From an uncultured Limosilactobacillus sp. (lineage in GTDB: Bacteria; Bacillota; Bacilli; Lactobacillales; Lactobacillaceae), in the NCBI RefSeq assembly GCF_934202705.1, contig NZ_CAKPYE010000005.1:89372-153371 (forward strand): 64,000 nt of DNA, written 5' to 3'. Every line of letters starts with the position of its first letter. The first letter of the stretch is position 1. The notes below the pieces were generated by a model. The model did no database searches and was not told the origin of the DNA. It saw only the letters and a list, made by a program, of their open reading frames with translations. The translations under genes were made by a program, and so were the position numbers. Shown piece by piece: positions 35,205 to 44,327 of this stretch.

Positions 35205-35570
35205 TTATATACGTACGCTTTTCAACGCTTTACAGAAAGTTTTTAACAATATAATCTGATCTTTCTCTAATTGTTCACCGTAAATCGTGATTTTAGATGG
35301 ATGGTGATTGAGTACATCAACAAGATCAATTGTTCCGTATTTATTGCTTACATAATTTACATTGAGCTCATCACTAATTCCCTGAATGTATGGTACGGAG
35401 ACGTTAAAAAAATTAGCTAACTTTTGCCAAATTTCTAATTTAGGCTCTCTAGTTTCACGTTCATATTGTCCGATTGTACTGGTTGCAAGATTCATTTTTT
35501 TGCCTAACTGTTCAAGAGTCAATGATTTGTCTTTTCTTAACTGTCGAATTCTATTCGAGATAATAAACAC
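35205..35570 (-). CDS. XRE-family HTH regulator
   Basis: 121 residues as a GTG-initiated frame. The HTH is clear in LTLEQLGKKMNLATSTIGQYERETREPKLE (residues 17-46), followed by a YIQGISDELN linker and a helical tail. The start is uncertain: AGAGGTG lies too close to serve the GTG, and would better serve an ATC at 35561. A candidate regulator of the element's transfer genes by position. Confidence 0.75.
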   Translation of the reverse strand: MFIISNRIRQLRKDKSLTLEQLGKKMNLATSTIGQYERETREPKLEIWQKLANFFNVSVPYIQGISDELNVNYVSNKYGTIDLVDVLNHHPSKITIYGEQLEKDQIILLKTFCKALKSVRI

Positions 35571-35597
35571 CTCTTTTCGTTATTATGTTTTACGTCC

Positions 35598-36152
35598 TTA
35601 TCGTCGCCAAAGATAATATAGAAGCCACCATTCATCACCATTGTTAGTATTGTTATGATCATTACTATTAAATTGTCCCAAGAAATCCTGTCCTTTGATA
35701 GTTGACTTCCAACTTAACCATTTATCTGATTCATAATTTGGCGATTTCTTCAAATATTTAATAAATGGATCATGAGAATTATTTGGAAGTCTTAAATATG
35801 TTTTAGTAATCCGCTTCACTATACTAAAATCAAAATTTTTCACGGTTTCACCGTGTATTTCAATTTGCGGTTTATCTAAATCAGATTCAACTTTTAAATA
35901 AGTTTTTCCCTTCGGTAATTTAAATTCTTTACTATCAATATGTTTGATTTTATGTGATGTAAAAACTTTTAAAGTGGTCCGTCTACATGGACTAATATCA
36001 CTAGTAAAAGAACTTACCCTGGGTTTAACTATCCAGGTCGATAACACTTTTCCAGTCGAGGTTACCATAAATACATAAACTCCAAATAACAAAACAAAGC
36101 CAACTAATAAACCAATAAACAATTGGTAAATTCTTTCGAATCTATTGTTCAT
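35598..36152 (-). CDS. Membrane-anchored extracellular hypothetical protein
   Basis: 184 residues with one N-terminal membrane helix (about 10-32) and a basic, beta-rich outer part. Downstream of the sortase gene on the same strand, 22 nt away. Confidence 0.6.
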   Translation of the reverse strand: MNNRFERIYQLFIGLLVGFVLLFGVYVFMVTSTGKVLSTWIVKPRVSSFTSDISPCRRTTLKVFTSHKIKHIDSKEFKLPKGKTYLKVESDLDKPQIEIHGETVKNFDFSIVKRITKTYLRLPNNSHDPFIKYLKKSPNYESDKWLSWKSTIKGQDFLGQFNSNDHNNTNNGDEWWLLYYLWRR

Positions 36153-36174
36153 TAAATATCACCAACTATCCAAA

Positions 36175-36921
36175 TTAATTGTTGAATTTTTGACTCAATG
36201 CTTTGCGAATCTTTCGTGGAGCAGTTTTATATTTCATACTCTTTAGATACTTTCCTCGGACAATTAACCTTTTGTTGCCAGTAGTGTCACAAGTAACTAA
36301 AGTAATTTGTTTCTTTTTAGTATTAGCAACTAAATCTACTCGGTGTTTATCCACAAATCCTTTAGCTGTAATTTGATAAACATAAACTCGCTTCAAATTG
36401 GTTAAGTAAATTTTCTGTCCTCTTTTTGCTTTGTAGTAAAGTGGGCTAAATAATAATTTAGGGCCATCATTCGCCATATTATGCCCGGCTAAAGCATAAT
36501 TACCTTTTCCCATCTTCATATCATCACGAAAAGTGGCTGCAGATAACGCAAGATTTTGATTTGTAATTCCTTTAGCAATTGGTAAACTCATTCCAATTTT
36601 CGGAATAGCAATAGCACCGACGACTGGCAAATTTTTAGATCTAGCTCTCGCATTAGCGATATTACTTAACGTTAATTCTTTGATTGACTCATAGTTATAA
36701 GTACCCTTTTTATGATCATAATTTTTAATCGAGGTGGCTGAAACTTTTGGCTTGTAGGAATTAATCATGTGACGTTCAATGGGCCCACTAAAAGTTATTA
36801 CTAGCGAGATAATTAATAAGACAATTCCTCCAATAATCCAATAACGTTTTTGCTTTATTTCTTCAGCTGTTAGTTTTTTAAATTGTCCCCGAGGTCTTTT
36901 AAAATTTATCAATTCATTCAA
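36175..36921 (-). CDS. srtA: Class A sortase
   Basis: 248 residues. Membrane helix at about 28-48, then the sortase barrel with ALAGHNM (catalytic His), TLVTCDTTG (catalytic Cys) and LIVRGKY (Arg). It cleaves LPXTG and links proteins to the cell wall. The element's own LPQTG proteins (12557-16363 and 21792-24923) are obvious substrates. Confidence 0.92.
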   Translation of the reverse strand: MNELINFKRPRGQFKKLTAEEIKQKRYWIIGGIVLLIISLVITFSGPIERHMINSYKPKVSATSIKNYDHKKGTYNYESIKELTLSNIANARARSKNLPVVGAIAIPKIGMSLPIAKGITNQNLALSAATFRDDMKMGKGNYALAGHNMANDGPKLLFSPLYYKAKRGQKIYLTNLKRVYVYQITAKGFVDKHRVDLVANTKKKQITLVTCDTTGNKRLIVRGKYLKSMKYKTAPRKIRKALSQKFNN

Positions 36922-36927
36922 TCTCCA

Positions 36928-37362
36928 TTAAATTTCATTAGCTTTAATATGCCGTCCAAATTTATCTCGTAATTCAATCGTAAAATCACCCTTTAATTTT
37001 TCGTGAGGTTTCAATGCTGGATAATCATGACGAATCGTTGAATATGGCATTTCCAATAATTTAGCAATTTCACGGTAAGTTAAATCAAACTGTCGATACC
37101 AAGTTACCATTAAACGAATTGCACTTCGTTTCGGATTAGATCGTGACTTCTTTTTAATCCCTGTTGAAAGTCCAAGTAACTCTCGGACTTTTTTTAATTG
37201 GCGACGTTCTCGGGCCACAGTCTCAACATCAACATTGGGATCACCGTCATCAATATAAACATTAGTCCGTGACTCGTTACCAACATGCTCATAGTAATAA
37301 GGATCTTCTTCTAGTTCGTGTAGTGACTGCCAGAACTCTTCATTATTGTGAATATTAATCAT
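36928..37362 (-). CDS. HTH-containing small protein
   Basis: 144 residues from the ATG at 37362 (CTGGAGGGAAG upstream). A helix-turn-helix lies in YREIAKLLEMPYSTIRHDYPAL (about residues 95-116). Sits between a hypothetical gene and the sortase gene. Confidence 0.6.
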   Translation of the reverse strand: MINIHNNEEFWQSLHELEEDPYYYEHVGNESRTNVYIDDGDPNVDVETVARERRQLKKVRELLGLSTGIKKKSRSNPKRSAIRLMVTWYRQFDLTYREIAKLLEMPYSTIRHDYPALKPHEKLKGDFTIELRDKFGRHIKANEI

Positions 37363-37849
37363 CGTGACTTCCCTCCAGTTTTCGCTGCTTTTGTTTCTTA
37401 GCAAAAAGATGTTTTTTATCATCATCAACTAATTTTTTTAGTTGTAGGTTTTGTAAAAAGACTGGTGACTTTTCATCAAAAATTGAAATCGCTTTTTCAA
37501 TTGTCGGGGCAAAATCATAGATCATATTGTTGTTGGCATAAATCTGTAAATAGTACAGCTTGTTTAATAAATCATTCAAATTGTCAATTCGTTTTGTAAG
37601 TTTATCTAAGTCAGAGCTGCCCTGACTTACCATCAAATTTTGATAAGTTGTTCGATATTTTGTGTTGGGATGCCGCTCCCAAACGTTAGCAAGAATAGAC
37701 ACATAATCTTTAAGTAGTAAGTTAATGATTGCGTTACGATTTTTCTTAATTTTGAAATCAAAAACTTGTGGTTTATTTTCCGAAACCTTCAAAAAGTACT
37801 TCAGCAAAATTTCAGTATCATGATCAAGTCTCAGTGAAAAAGAATTCAT
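37355..37849 (-). CDS. Hypothetical protein, relaxosome region
   Basis: 164 residues, ribosome site AAGGGG. Soluble and helical, with an N-terminal SLRLDHDTEILLKYFLK segment that could be an RHH-like start. It overlaps the next gene by 8 nt and follows the RHH-like gene by 15 nt, so they form an operon. Confidence 0.6.
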   Translation of the reverse strand: MNSFSLRLDHDTEILLKYFLKVSENKPQVFDFKIKKNRNAIINLLLKDYVSILANVWERHPNTKYRTTYQNLMVSQGSSDLDKLTKRIDNLNDLLNKLYYLQIYANNNMIYDFAPTIEKAISIFDEKSPVFLQNLQLKKLVDDDKKHLFAKKQKQRKLEGSHDD

Positions 37850-37864
37850 GTTATTCAGCCCCTT

Positions 37865-38209
37865 CTATGAATTGTCAATTGGTAAATCTTTATCATCATC
37901 AAATGGTTTTTCGTACAGCGTTAGAAAATCATCTAAGCGATAATAAGTTTTCAAAATGGTTTCACTATTTTGCGAAAGGATCTTCAACAAAGCTTCGTTT
38001 TGTTGATTCAATTTATAAATAATTTCCTTTAAAGTCGCATTACCTTTTTCTGCTTCTTTAGCTTCAAAATAATCAGAGACAATAAATGAAACCATGTCAC
38101 TTAGTGGTGAGTTATTTAATTTTGCCTCTTGTTTTAAACGATCATCTAAACTTTTTTCGAAGCGAATAAAGTGTCCGACTCGTTCATTTTTTGATTTTAC
38201 TTTTGGCAT
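37865..38209 (-). CDS. MobC/RHH-like relaxosome accessory protein
   Basis: 114 residues, ribosome site AAAGGATG. The N-terminal part (HFIRFEKSLDDRLKQEAKLNNSPLSD) is typical of ribbon-helix-helix relaxosome proteins, with a basic strand then two helices, followed by a coiled-coil tail. It is the gene next to the oriT candidate and heads an operon from a TGGCGAAA promoter. Confidence 0.65.
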   Translation of the reverse strand: MPKVKSKNERVGHFIRFEKSLDDRLKQEAKLNNSPLSDMVSFIVSDYFEAKEAEKGNATLKEIIYKLNQQNEALLKILSQNSETILKTYYRLDDFLTLYEKPFDDDKDLPIDNS

Positions 38210-38279
38210 TAAAAATTCATCCTTTCAAATTAAAAAATTGAGGGCCCCTTTTTAGCTAATATTTTGTTAATGAGCATAA

Positions 38280-38470
38280 GGGAAAACGATAATCGGCAAG
38301 CCGATTACCCGACAGTGTCGGGGTTTTTAGAGATATACAATTTTCTCGCAAAGCTACATAAAAGCTCCTGGGTTCGCTACGCTCTAGCTACACCCCCTAC
38401 TACAAAAAAGCTACAAGGTTTGTTCAGCTTTTTATTTTAAAAAAGCATCTAACTGAACCAAATTTGATTC
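38280..38470. other. oriT candidate
   Basis: This non-coding stretch beside the MobC-like gene has the inverted repeat TAATCGGC-AA-GCCGATTA (38290-38307), a second one CCCGAC-AGT-GTCGGG (38308-38322) with T5, and three AGCTAC repeats (38354-38412). Clustered inverted and direct repeats next to relaxosome genes are typical of oriT. I found no exact match to a known nick consensus. Confidence 0.4.
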
Positions 38471-38544
38471 AATAACAGATCTAAAACTGCTGCTTTTCAG
38501 CAGCCAAACTTAAATTCAAAATCGAAGATTTTGAAACAATTAAT

Positions 38545-38581
38545 AATTTAAAAATAAAGACGAAAGCGTCAACTTTCGCCA
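38545..38581 (-). promoter_or_regulatory. TGGCGAAA-class promoter upstream of the oriT region and relaxosome operon
   Basis: Box TGGCGAAA (38581-38574), one base, TTGACG, 16 nt, -10 TAAATT (38550-38545). It has the best -35 of the set. The transcript would cross the oriT candidate before reaching 38209. Confidence 0.6.
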
Positions 38582-38662
38582 AAAAATATGTGCTTCCCTG
38601 TAGAAATTCTTTTTGTACAAGAATAAAATTAAAACGAATAAATTAGGAAGAAACTGTTATCA

Positions 38663-39253
38663 ATGAATTTCATAAAAAACATATTTCATATACAAAAAAT
38701 ACCTGTCAGTGCCTTCAACCTTTTAATAGTTATATTCACACTCTTTTTAACACTGATGATTAATAGATCTCATAGATTATTTATACTGATTCAAGTAATC
38801 ATCATTAGTTTTCCTGCAGAATTTTTCTTATCTTTCATATTTGATGAAATTGAAAAAGGCTTCCTTGAATTAAAAGAAATAATCATATATGGAATTATTT
38901 CACTTGTTTGCTTCGTCTTGCTATCCTGCACATCTTGGTTTGCTTTTATATCTGTAGCTACAACTTTCGTGAAATCGAAAGTACCTTTAAGCTTTAAATT
39001 AATCAATACAAAATTGCACTCAACTAATTTTGTAAGTTTTCTACTTAATTCAATTCAGGGAAAAACATCTTTTATTGCTCTCTTTGTAACACTTTTTCTT
39101 ACTCTATTACCTTTTTATATAGCACTTTATCATTACCTAGAATTCAGGAATAATGACATATCAGCACAAAGCATGATCATTAGATTGTACCGATATTCTT
39201 TACTGTTAATAGTTCCTTTTGGTGTTCTTTTCTTTATTACTATCACCGAATGA
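38663..39253 (+). CDS. Multi-pass membrane protein
   Basis: 196 residues with about five hydrophobic helices, more AT-rich than its neighbours and on the opposite strand. It overlaps the 3' end of the convergent gene by 48 nt. No recognised family. Probably an accessory insertion. Confidence 0.5.
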   Translation: MNFIKNIFHIQKIPVSAFNLLIVIFTLFLTLMINRSHRLFILIQVIIISFPAEFFLSFIFDEIEKGFLELKEIIIYGIISLVCFVLLSCTSWFAFISVATTFVKSKVPLSFKLINTKLHSTNFVSFLLNSIQGKTSFIALFVTLFLTLLPFYIALYHYLEFRNNDISAQSMIIRLYRYSLLLIVPFGVLFFITITE

Positions 39254-39937
39254 ATTAGTCAAAAAAATAATAAAGAAAACAAGTAACACACTGAAAAAAA
39301 GAATATCTTTTAGATTAATAGGAGTTATAGATTCTGCTTTCCCCAATAAGTAAGATAATGGTGAAATTATCAATACTGCCATCCAAATATAGATCACAAT
39401 TTCTACATTCTTTAAGACAGATTTGATTGGCTTACTTAAACTATTTGGCGACCATACTTTCATTAAGATACGTAAATCATGATTAATATTTCTAACTGAA
39501 TTTTTATCATAATCATGTTTTAAGTAATTAAACATTACGGTATATTTAGCAAAACTAAATCTGTTATATTTTGGTCGAACAAATTGACTTCTCGTAACAC
39601 ACTCACTTCGTGAAGTGTGTTTATTTTTTATCCAAATTTTGAGCACTTTAGCAACCCGAATTTGAGCATTTCCCTGTGCATCATAGTTACTAACCGGAAC
39701 ATTAATTAAAGCTCTTAAAATGATTTTTTGCCAATCATTATGATGCGTTTTTACGTGTTGCCACATCGCTTTTTGTAAATCTTTTGCTAACTGGTAATTT
39801 CTTTTAGTACCATCAGCAAATTCAACTTGAATCCAGAATGTCTTTCGATTTTGATTAGCTCTTTTTCGTTCATTCTTTAGTTCCCACAATGCTTCCTCTT
39901 GAAAAGTCATTGACTGTAATTTCGATACATTATTCAT
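39206..39937 (-). CDS. Hypothetical membrane protein
   Basis: 243 residues from the ATG at 39937 (AAGGTG 8 nt upstream). Cytoplasmic N-terminal domain (WELKNERKRANQNRKTFWIQ) and two membrane helices near the C-terminus (about 185-205 and 216-235). It starts 27 nt after the preceding gene. Confidence 0.6.
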   Translation of the reverse strand: MNNVSKLQSMTFQEEALWELKNERKRANQNRKTFWIQVEFADGTKRNYQLAKDLQKAMWQHVKTHHNDWQKIILRALINVPVSNYDAQGNAQIRVAKVLKIWIKNKHTSRSECVTRSQFVRPKYNRFSFAKYTVMFNYLKHDYDKNSVRNINHDLRILMKVWSPNSLSKPIKSVLKNVEIVIYIWMAVLIISPLSYLLGKAESITPINLKDILFFSVLLVFFIIFLTNSFGDSNKEKNTKRNY

Positions 39938-39963
39938 CGCAGTATCACCTTCTTCTCTTCTGG

Positions 39964-40641
39964 TTACACAACCTGCTCTGCAGTTTCCCACTTCGGTTTA
40001 GGGAACATGAATGTAAAAAGTACTACATATTTAGGATCAGCATAGTCATCATAATATTTACTATATCTAACAAATAGTTTTGCTGTTTTCTTTGCACTTT
40101 TTTCATTCCAAAATAATCTATTTGATTCTCTTTGGTAATTCCGATTACCGTGTCCATCATCATTTAGATTAATAACTCTGCCATCCTTAAGTCGGAAATT
40201 ATAATCATCAAAATCGATTTCCTGATACGAATCAACTGGTAATTCATAATCAGACCAGCTTAAATTTAACGAAAGCTTTCCGTATAAAATTAAGAATAAA
40301 TAAGCTGCAAAAAACGTTGATGACCAATCAACAACCAATTTTGCCATATTACTAGGTATCCCAGCTTTCATGATCAAAAGATCGGCTAATAGTTTAACCA
40401 CAGCATATAAAGACACCCAGAATAAGATTATTATCCAAAGGAAGAAAGGATCCCACTCCGCTTTTCTGACAAACTTTGGAGTCAATCGTTCAACTAGCTT
40501 GTACAGGTATTTAGGCATCAACCATAAACGATGGATTGGTTGTGATTTAGGTTCATAATTAATTTCGTCCATTGGTAATTGTTCATTCATTATTTGTTTT
40601 TGTTGTTCCATTAGCTTCTCTTCTTTCTGATTTTGGTTCAT
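39964..40641 (-). CDS. Membrane protein with LPVDSY-type outer domain
   Basis: 225 residues. Two membrane helices at about 65-87 and 98-118, then a domain with ELPVDSYQEID, FRLKDGRVINLNDDGHGNR and LFVRYSKYYDD. The 40772-41371 protein has the same order (RLPVDSYYHIP, LKLKNGKLLYFSHDLNGDK), so the two are paralogues. Function unknown; transfer-region context. Confidence 0.65.
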   Translation of the reverse strand: MNQNQKEEKLMEQQKQIMNEQLPMDEINYEPKSQPIHRLWLMPKYLYKLVERLTPKFVRKAEWDPFFLWIIILFWVSLYAVVKLLADLLIMKAGIPSNMAKLVVDWSSTFFAAYLFLILYGKLSLNLSWSDYELPVDSYQEIDFDDYNFRLKDGRVINLNDDGHGNRNYQRESNRLFWNEKSAKKTAKLFVRYSKYYDDYADPKYVVLFTFMFPKPKWETAEQVV

Positions 40642-40741
40642 ATATAATTCCTGCCCGTGGTTCTAAATCGAAGCCGAGTTTTACTAGTTCGTTATAAATT
40701 TGTTTGGCAGCCTGATAAGTTTTGCTAGTATTAGTTTTCAT
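40583..40741 (-). CDS. Small hypothetical protein, 52 residues
   Basis: ATG at 40741 behind AAAGGAGTGGAG; stop TGA at 40585-40583. It overlaps the start of the next gene (40641) by 59 nt in another frame. Helical start (YQAAKQIYNELVKLG) and basic tail. The PTYQAAKEVKRYL segment of the 44011-44316 protein is similar. Confidence 0.55.
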   Translation of the reverse strand: MKTNTSKTYQAAKQIYNELVKLGFDLEPRAGIIYEPKSERREANGTTKTNNE

Positions 40742-40771
40742 TGACTCCACTCCTTTTATTAATCGACAAAG

Positions 40772-41371
40772 TTAATTTACATTTTTCTTTGGAGCGACAT
40801 ACTTTATAACAACCAATCTTTCTTGTTTGCGTAAATGGTAATTTTTATAAGCCTTACGTTTTGTTGACGTTAGATATTCAATTCGAGTTTTGCCTTGGTA
40901 TTGCTTATTACCAATTACCGTTCTTTTGACAATCCTTTTATCACCATTTAGGTCATGGCTAAAATAGAGTAGTTTCCCATTTTTAAGTTTTAAGCAATAT
41001 GTGCCATTATTATTATCTTGATTTGGAATATGGTAATAGGAGTCAACCGGTAATCGTTCCATTTTAAAATAGCGATTATTTAAATTAGTGTCAGAAGCAA
41101 AAGAATATATTTTTGAATTTAGATGTAGAACGAAGGCAAGAGCAAATACTAGTAGAGCGCCGCACACAATCCCAATACTCACTGATATTAATGAAAGTTT
41201 CTTATTCTTATACCAACGTTTATCGTCCACATCAGTTGGAAGCATAAGACTTCCAGCAATTAATCCAAGAAAAGCTAAAGCTAACAGTCCAATACCTCCA
41301 AAAGTAAATAATGGAAAGCTGCCACAAGGATCACTATTATTAGTAAACAAGTTATATAAATTCGCTGACAT
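40772..41371 (-). CDS. Membrane protein with LPVDSY-type outer domain (paralogue)
   Basis: 199 residues, GAGGGG ribosome site. Two membrane helices (about 22-42 and 60-85), then the LPVDSY domain shared with the 39964-40641 protein, ending in a basic tail. Function unknown. Confidence 0.65.
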   Translation of the reverse strand: MSANLYNLFTNNSDPCGSFPLFTFGGIGLLALAFLGLIAGSLMLPTDVDDKRWYKNKKLSLISVSIGIVCGALLVFALAFVLHLNSKIYSFASDTNLNNRYFKMERLPVDSYYHIPNQDNNNGTYCLKLKNGKLLYFSHDLNGDKRIVKRTVIGNKQYQGKTRIEYLTSTKRKAYKNYHLRKQERLVVIKYVAPKKNVN

Positions 41372-41384
41372 ATTAATTTCCCCT

Positions 41385-42398
41385 CTAAAAATCAGTTGAC
41401 GCTAATGCATCCCGTAACTCAATATCAAAGAACTGCGATGGTCTAATAACCGTTTGAGATTGTTGCCACTTGCCATTATTAATGTCATTTAATAGTCGCC
41501 CAAACTGATCCATTCTTTCATTAGCCTTTTCAACCGTCTTAACCGGTTTAACGATTTCGCTTTCCCACTTAAAGCCTAAGAAGGTATGTAAGTGAGTCGT
41601 TTGTCCAGCTAATTCACTATTCTGGATTTCTCTCTTCGCCCGTTTATAAATTGGCCACATATCGTTCATGTAATTTACCAAACGCTGCAATGTTAGCTCT
41701 TGATCATCATAGAGGTCTGCTAATTTTTCAGCAGGCGTTTTCCCAATGTATTTAGCTGGAGGGAAATAGATATTTGCTTCGTTAATTAATGCTTGTTCGA
41801 TTTCAGAATTTTTGATCAAACTAAAAGGTTTTTTACCGTTTAAAAACTTCACTTTAATCCTAAAGAGGTAATGATTTAAGCGAAAAGCATGGTGTATTGA
41901 ATCGTAGGTAGAAAAGTTATTTACAAATCTCGGCAAAACATAAAAGCCTCGCCAAAAAGCACTACAATCATAACGTCCTATTTCACTCGTATCAGTCGTA
42001 TTAGTCACTAATATAAAGTTCGAATTCATATAAGTCCATTGCTCAAAAAATTCAGCAGGTGACAAAAACGATATGACTGAATGTTCCGCTATCTGAGGCT
42101 TTTTCTTAGTGACCACTAAGCGGTTGGTATTCTGTAAATCTTGCCAAGCTTCACTGAAGCATTTTTCTGGATTAATTCCTAACTGACAACAAAGAATACT
42201 CAATCTCGCATAGGCATTACCAATCTTTGTTGGTATATGTTCAAATTCACGATTATCATATGCCAATGAAGCATCATCTAATTCCTTTTCCAGCTTATAA
42301 ACTTGATAACTAATATTTTTAGCCGATAGATCTAAATTTCCTAACCTTTTTTTGACTTGTCGGTCTGTTACGACAAAATTCTCATTTTCATCTTGCAT
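41385..42398 (-). CDS. Hypothetical protein with MazG-like N-terminal segment
   Basis: 337 residues. Residues 45-95 (PTKIGNAYARLSILCCQLGI then AWQDLQNTNR) resemble the helix pair of MazG-type NTP pyrophosphatases, but I cannot see the full ExxE/ExxD metal set. The remainder is helical and unknown. Ribosome site GGGAGG. Confidence 0.5.
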   Translation of the reverse strand: MQDENENFVVTDRQVKKRLGNLDLSAKNISYQVYKLEKELDDASLAYDNREFEHIPTKIGNAYARLSILCCQLGINPEKCFSEAWQDLQNTNRLVVTKKKPQIAEHSVISFLSPAEFFEQWTYMNSNFILVTNTTDTSEIGRYDCSAFWRGFYVLPRFVNNFSTYDSIHHAFRLNHYLFRIKVKFLNGKKPFSLIKNSEIEQALINEANIYFPPAKYIGKTPAEKLADLYDDQELTLQRLVNYMNDMWPIYKRAKREIQNSELAGQTTHLHTFLGFKWESEIVKPVKTVEKANERMDQFGRLLNDINNGKWQQSQTVIRPSQFFDIELRDALASTDF

Positions 42399-42446
42399 GT
42401 TAATTTTTCCTCCCTATGTACTGGTTTTAACTTATTTATTAATGGG

Positions 42447-42632
42447 TTAATCTTCACGATAATCATTTTTATGTAAGTTAATTACTTGTCCGACCACATC
42501 TTCAATTTGGTTCGATACACTATTAAGTAACTGAATACGATCCAAATCATATAAATTGATAATTTGATCTACCTTTTCATCAGTTGAATAATCACTGTTA
42601 ATAATTCTTGCTAATAATTCTGCATTAGTCAT
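42447..42632 (-). CDS. Small acidic hypothetical protein
   Basis: 61 residues from the ATG at 42632 (AAGGAG 8 nt upstream; an in-frame GTG at 42638 is less well placed). Helical and acidic, in the transfer operon. Confidence 0.55.
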   Translation of the reverse strand: MTNAELLARIINSDYSTDEKVDQIINLYDLDRIQLLNSVSNQIEDVVGQVINLHKNDYRED

Positions 42633-42634
42633 TT

Positions 42635-43627
42635 TCACTTCTCCTTTTTGGTTTCCACAGGCGCTTGGAAGTGATATTTTCCATCGTTAATATCCCGAAT
42701 TTGTTTTTGATAAAGACTCACTTGCGTTTGATACTTAGTAATCTTTTTCTTCGCCGAAGCAATGTTACTTTGTTGTTGTTTAATATCCGATTCAGCTTGT
42801 TGAATGGACTGCTGCTCATCATCATTATCAACCGAGTATTGAGCATTATTTTTCGTCGTTTGAATACTGTTATTGTCGGCCGTAATTTGCTTTTGATAGG
42901 CCTTGATAGCCTGTTTTTGCCCCTTAATTTGCCCGTTAACGTCCTTAATGGACTTGTTAAGGGAATCAATCGCATATTCCTTTTGTGTCTTCTTAACGAG
43001 CTTATTATTGACGTATTTGTTGCTCTCATTGATAACAAATCCATACGAGTTCTTTTTAGTAGTATCGTCAGTTGAACTGCTGCTGGATGACGCTGTACCA
43101 TCATTATCAATTTTGACATCGGAATCATTACCAGCATTGGTCAACTGACTAATATCTGGTTGCGTATTTTTAGCCGTGATCTTAATAGCTTTAAACCCAC
43201 GGGATAGATTGTTTAACACCACCACATACTGGTTATTCGACAACGTAATCACTTGGTACTTAACCGGTTGTGGATTAACCATTGTCACCTTGAACTTAAT
43301 GTTATTAGGGTCTAGTAGCTGATTGTTATTCGGTTTGACCGTAAATTTAACCACCATGAATTTTTGTCGCTTATTGTATTTGCGACTGGTCATCATGATG
43401 GTTGCGTTTGAATTGTCCCCAAAACTTTCGGCCGTATTTAATGACGAATCCGCAAATTTCGATTTAGTTGGGACAAAGCGAGTATTGATCAACAATCCCA
43501 CCATCATTAACAGGATCGTCCCTGTAATGATCAATTTCTTTTGCATCGCATGTTCGGCCATGAAATCATGGTATTTTTTTAGCCGTTTTAAATAGGCCTT
43601 CCGCCAGGCTTTAAGTTTCTCCAGCAT
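42635..43627 (-). CDS. Membrane-anchored coiled-coil protein
   Basis: 330 residues. A basic N-terminus and one membrane helix (about 30-50) precede a beta-rich outer domain (60-165), a Ser/Asp linker and a long Lys/Gln/Asp coiled coil (205-320). The topology fits an envelope-spanning component of a Gram-positive transfer apparatus (inference). Confidence 0.6.
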   Translation of the reverse strand: MLEKLKAWRKAYLKRLKKYHDFMAEHAMQKKLIITGTILLMMVGLLINTRFVPTKSKFADSSLNTAESFGDNSNATIMMTSRKYNKRQKFMVVKFTVKPNNNQLLDPNNIKFKVTMVNPQPVKYQVITLSNNQYVVVLNNLSRGFKAIKITAKNTQPDISQLTNAGNDSDVKIDNDGTASSSSSSTDDTTKKNSYGFVINESNKYVNNKLVKKTQKEYAIDSLNKSIKDVNGQIKGQKQAIKAYQKQITADNNSIQTTKNNAQYSVDNDDEQQSIQQAESDIKQQQSNIASAKKKITKYQTQVSLYQKQIRDINDGKYHFQAPVETKKEK

Positions 43628-44007
43628 TAGTTATCATCTCCTGATTGCTTATTTTTTGGCTTTAGCGGCGCTATTCCAATCAGTTCGGTTCCTGGTTGTT
43701 TTTTCGTCAAGAAGGTGATGTTGATTGCGGTATACGGCAGATAGAAGAAGCTAAGTCCAACTGCCGACATTGCAGAAGCACCCATTATCTTGACGTCATG
43801 ATTAGTTAGCGCAACATGATTTAAATTATGATAATGGCGAAGCGATTGGCTAAACAGATCCATAATATGAAGCCATTCGCTAATGGTCATGAACCAGGCA
43901 ATGACAAGTAAAACTAACACCACATAGGTGGTTATTCTGATAACTTTCTTTTGATGGTTTGTCGCCGGTATGAACTTTGTATTTGCTTTTAATTGATGAT
44001 TTTTCAT
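43627..44007 (-). CDS. Small two-helix membrane protein
   Basis: 126 residues with membrane helices at about 25-45 and 80-103 and basic ends. It shares a base with the next start, so it is operon-coupled. Confidence 0.55.
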   Translation of the reverse strand: MKNHQLKANTKFIPATNHQKKVIRITTYVVLVLLVIAWFMTISEWLHIMDLFSQSLRHYHNLNHVALTNHDVKIMGASAMSAVGLSFFYLPYTAINITFLTKKQPGTELIGIAPLKPKNKQSGDDN

Positions 44008-44010
44008 CTT

Positions 44011-44316
44011 TTATTTCCCCCCATTAACTTTTCGATTAACTTTCCAACAGCGATGCCAATCAACAGTGCTTATTAAAGTCAACAAACAGAGCGTGCCAGC
44101 CCACCACTGCTCATTAATAAATACCAATGGAATCGTTACAACTGAAATCCGTAAGCTGTATTTACTACAATGTTTGCTATATACTAAGTATCGTTTTACT
44201 TCTTTTGCAGCTTGATAGGTGGGATAAGGAGTATTAATTAACTTTTTATGTGTAACGGCAGTGGAATAATCAACTATACATTTGATTAAAATCATAAACA
44301 TAGCGTAATTAAGCAA
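44011..44316 (-). CDS. Small membrane protein
   Basis: 101 residues with a TTG start at 44316 (AGGTG 8 nt upstream). An ATG at 44301 is an alternative. Hydrophobic segments at about 3-20 and 55-85, basic tail. Confidence 0.5.
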   Translation of the reverse strand: MLNYAMFMILIKCIVDYSTAVTHKKLINTPYPTYQAAKEVKRYLVYSKHCSKYSLRISVVTIPLVFINEQWWAGTLCLLTLISTVDWHRCWKVNRKVNGGK

Positions 44317-44327
44317 TTATCTAGCAC

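Noticed and set aside
35602..35609. A further TGGCG box upstream of the XRE gene at 35570
   Set aside because: Only TGGCG is conserved, and no -10 lies at the spacing shared by the other eleven sites.
42665..43595. Plus-strand ORFs opposite the coiled-coil membrane protein
   Set aside because: Leu/Ile-rich frames complementary to Lys/Asn/Gln-rich coding sequence; antisense artefacts.
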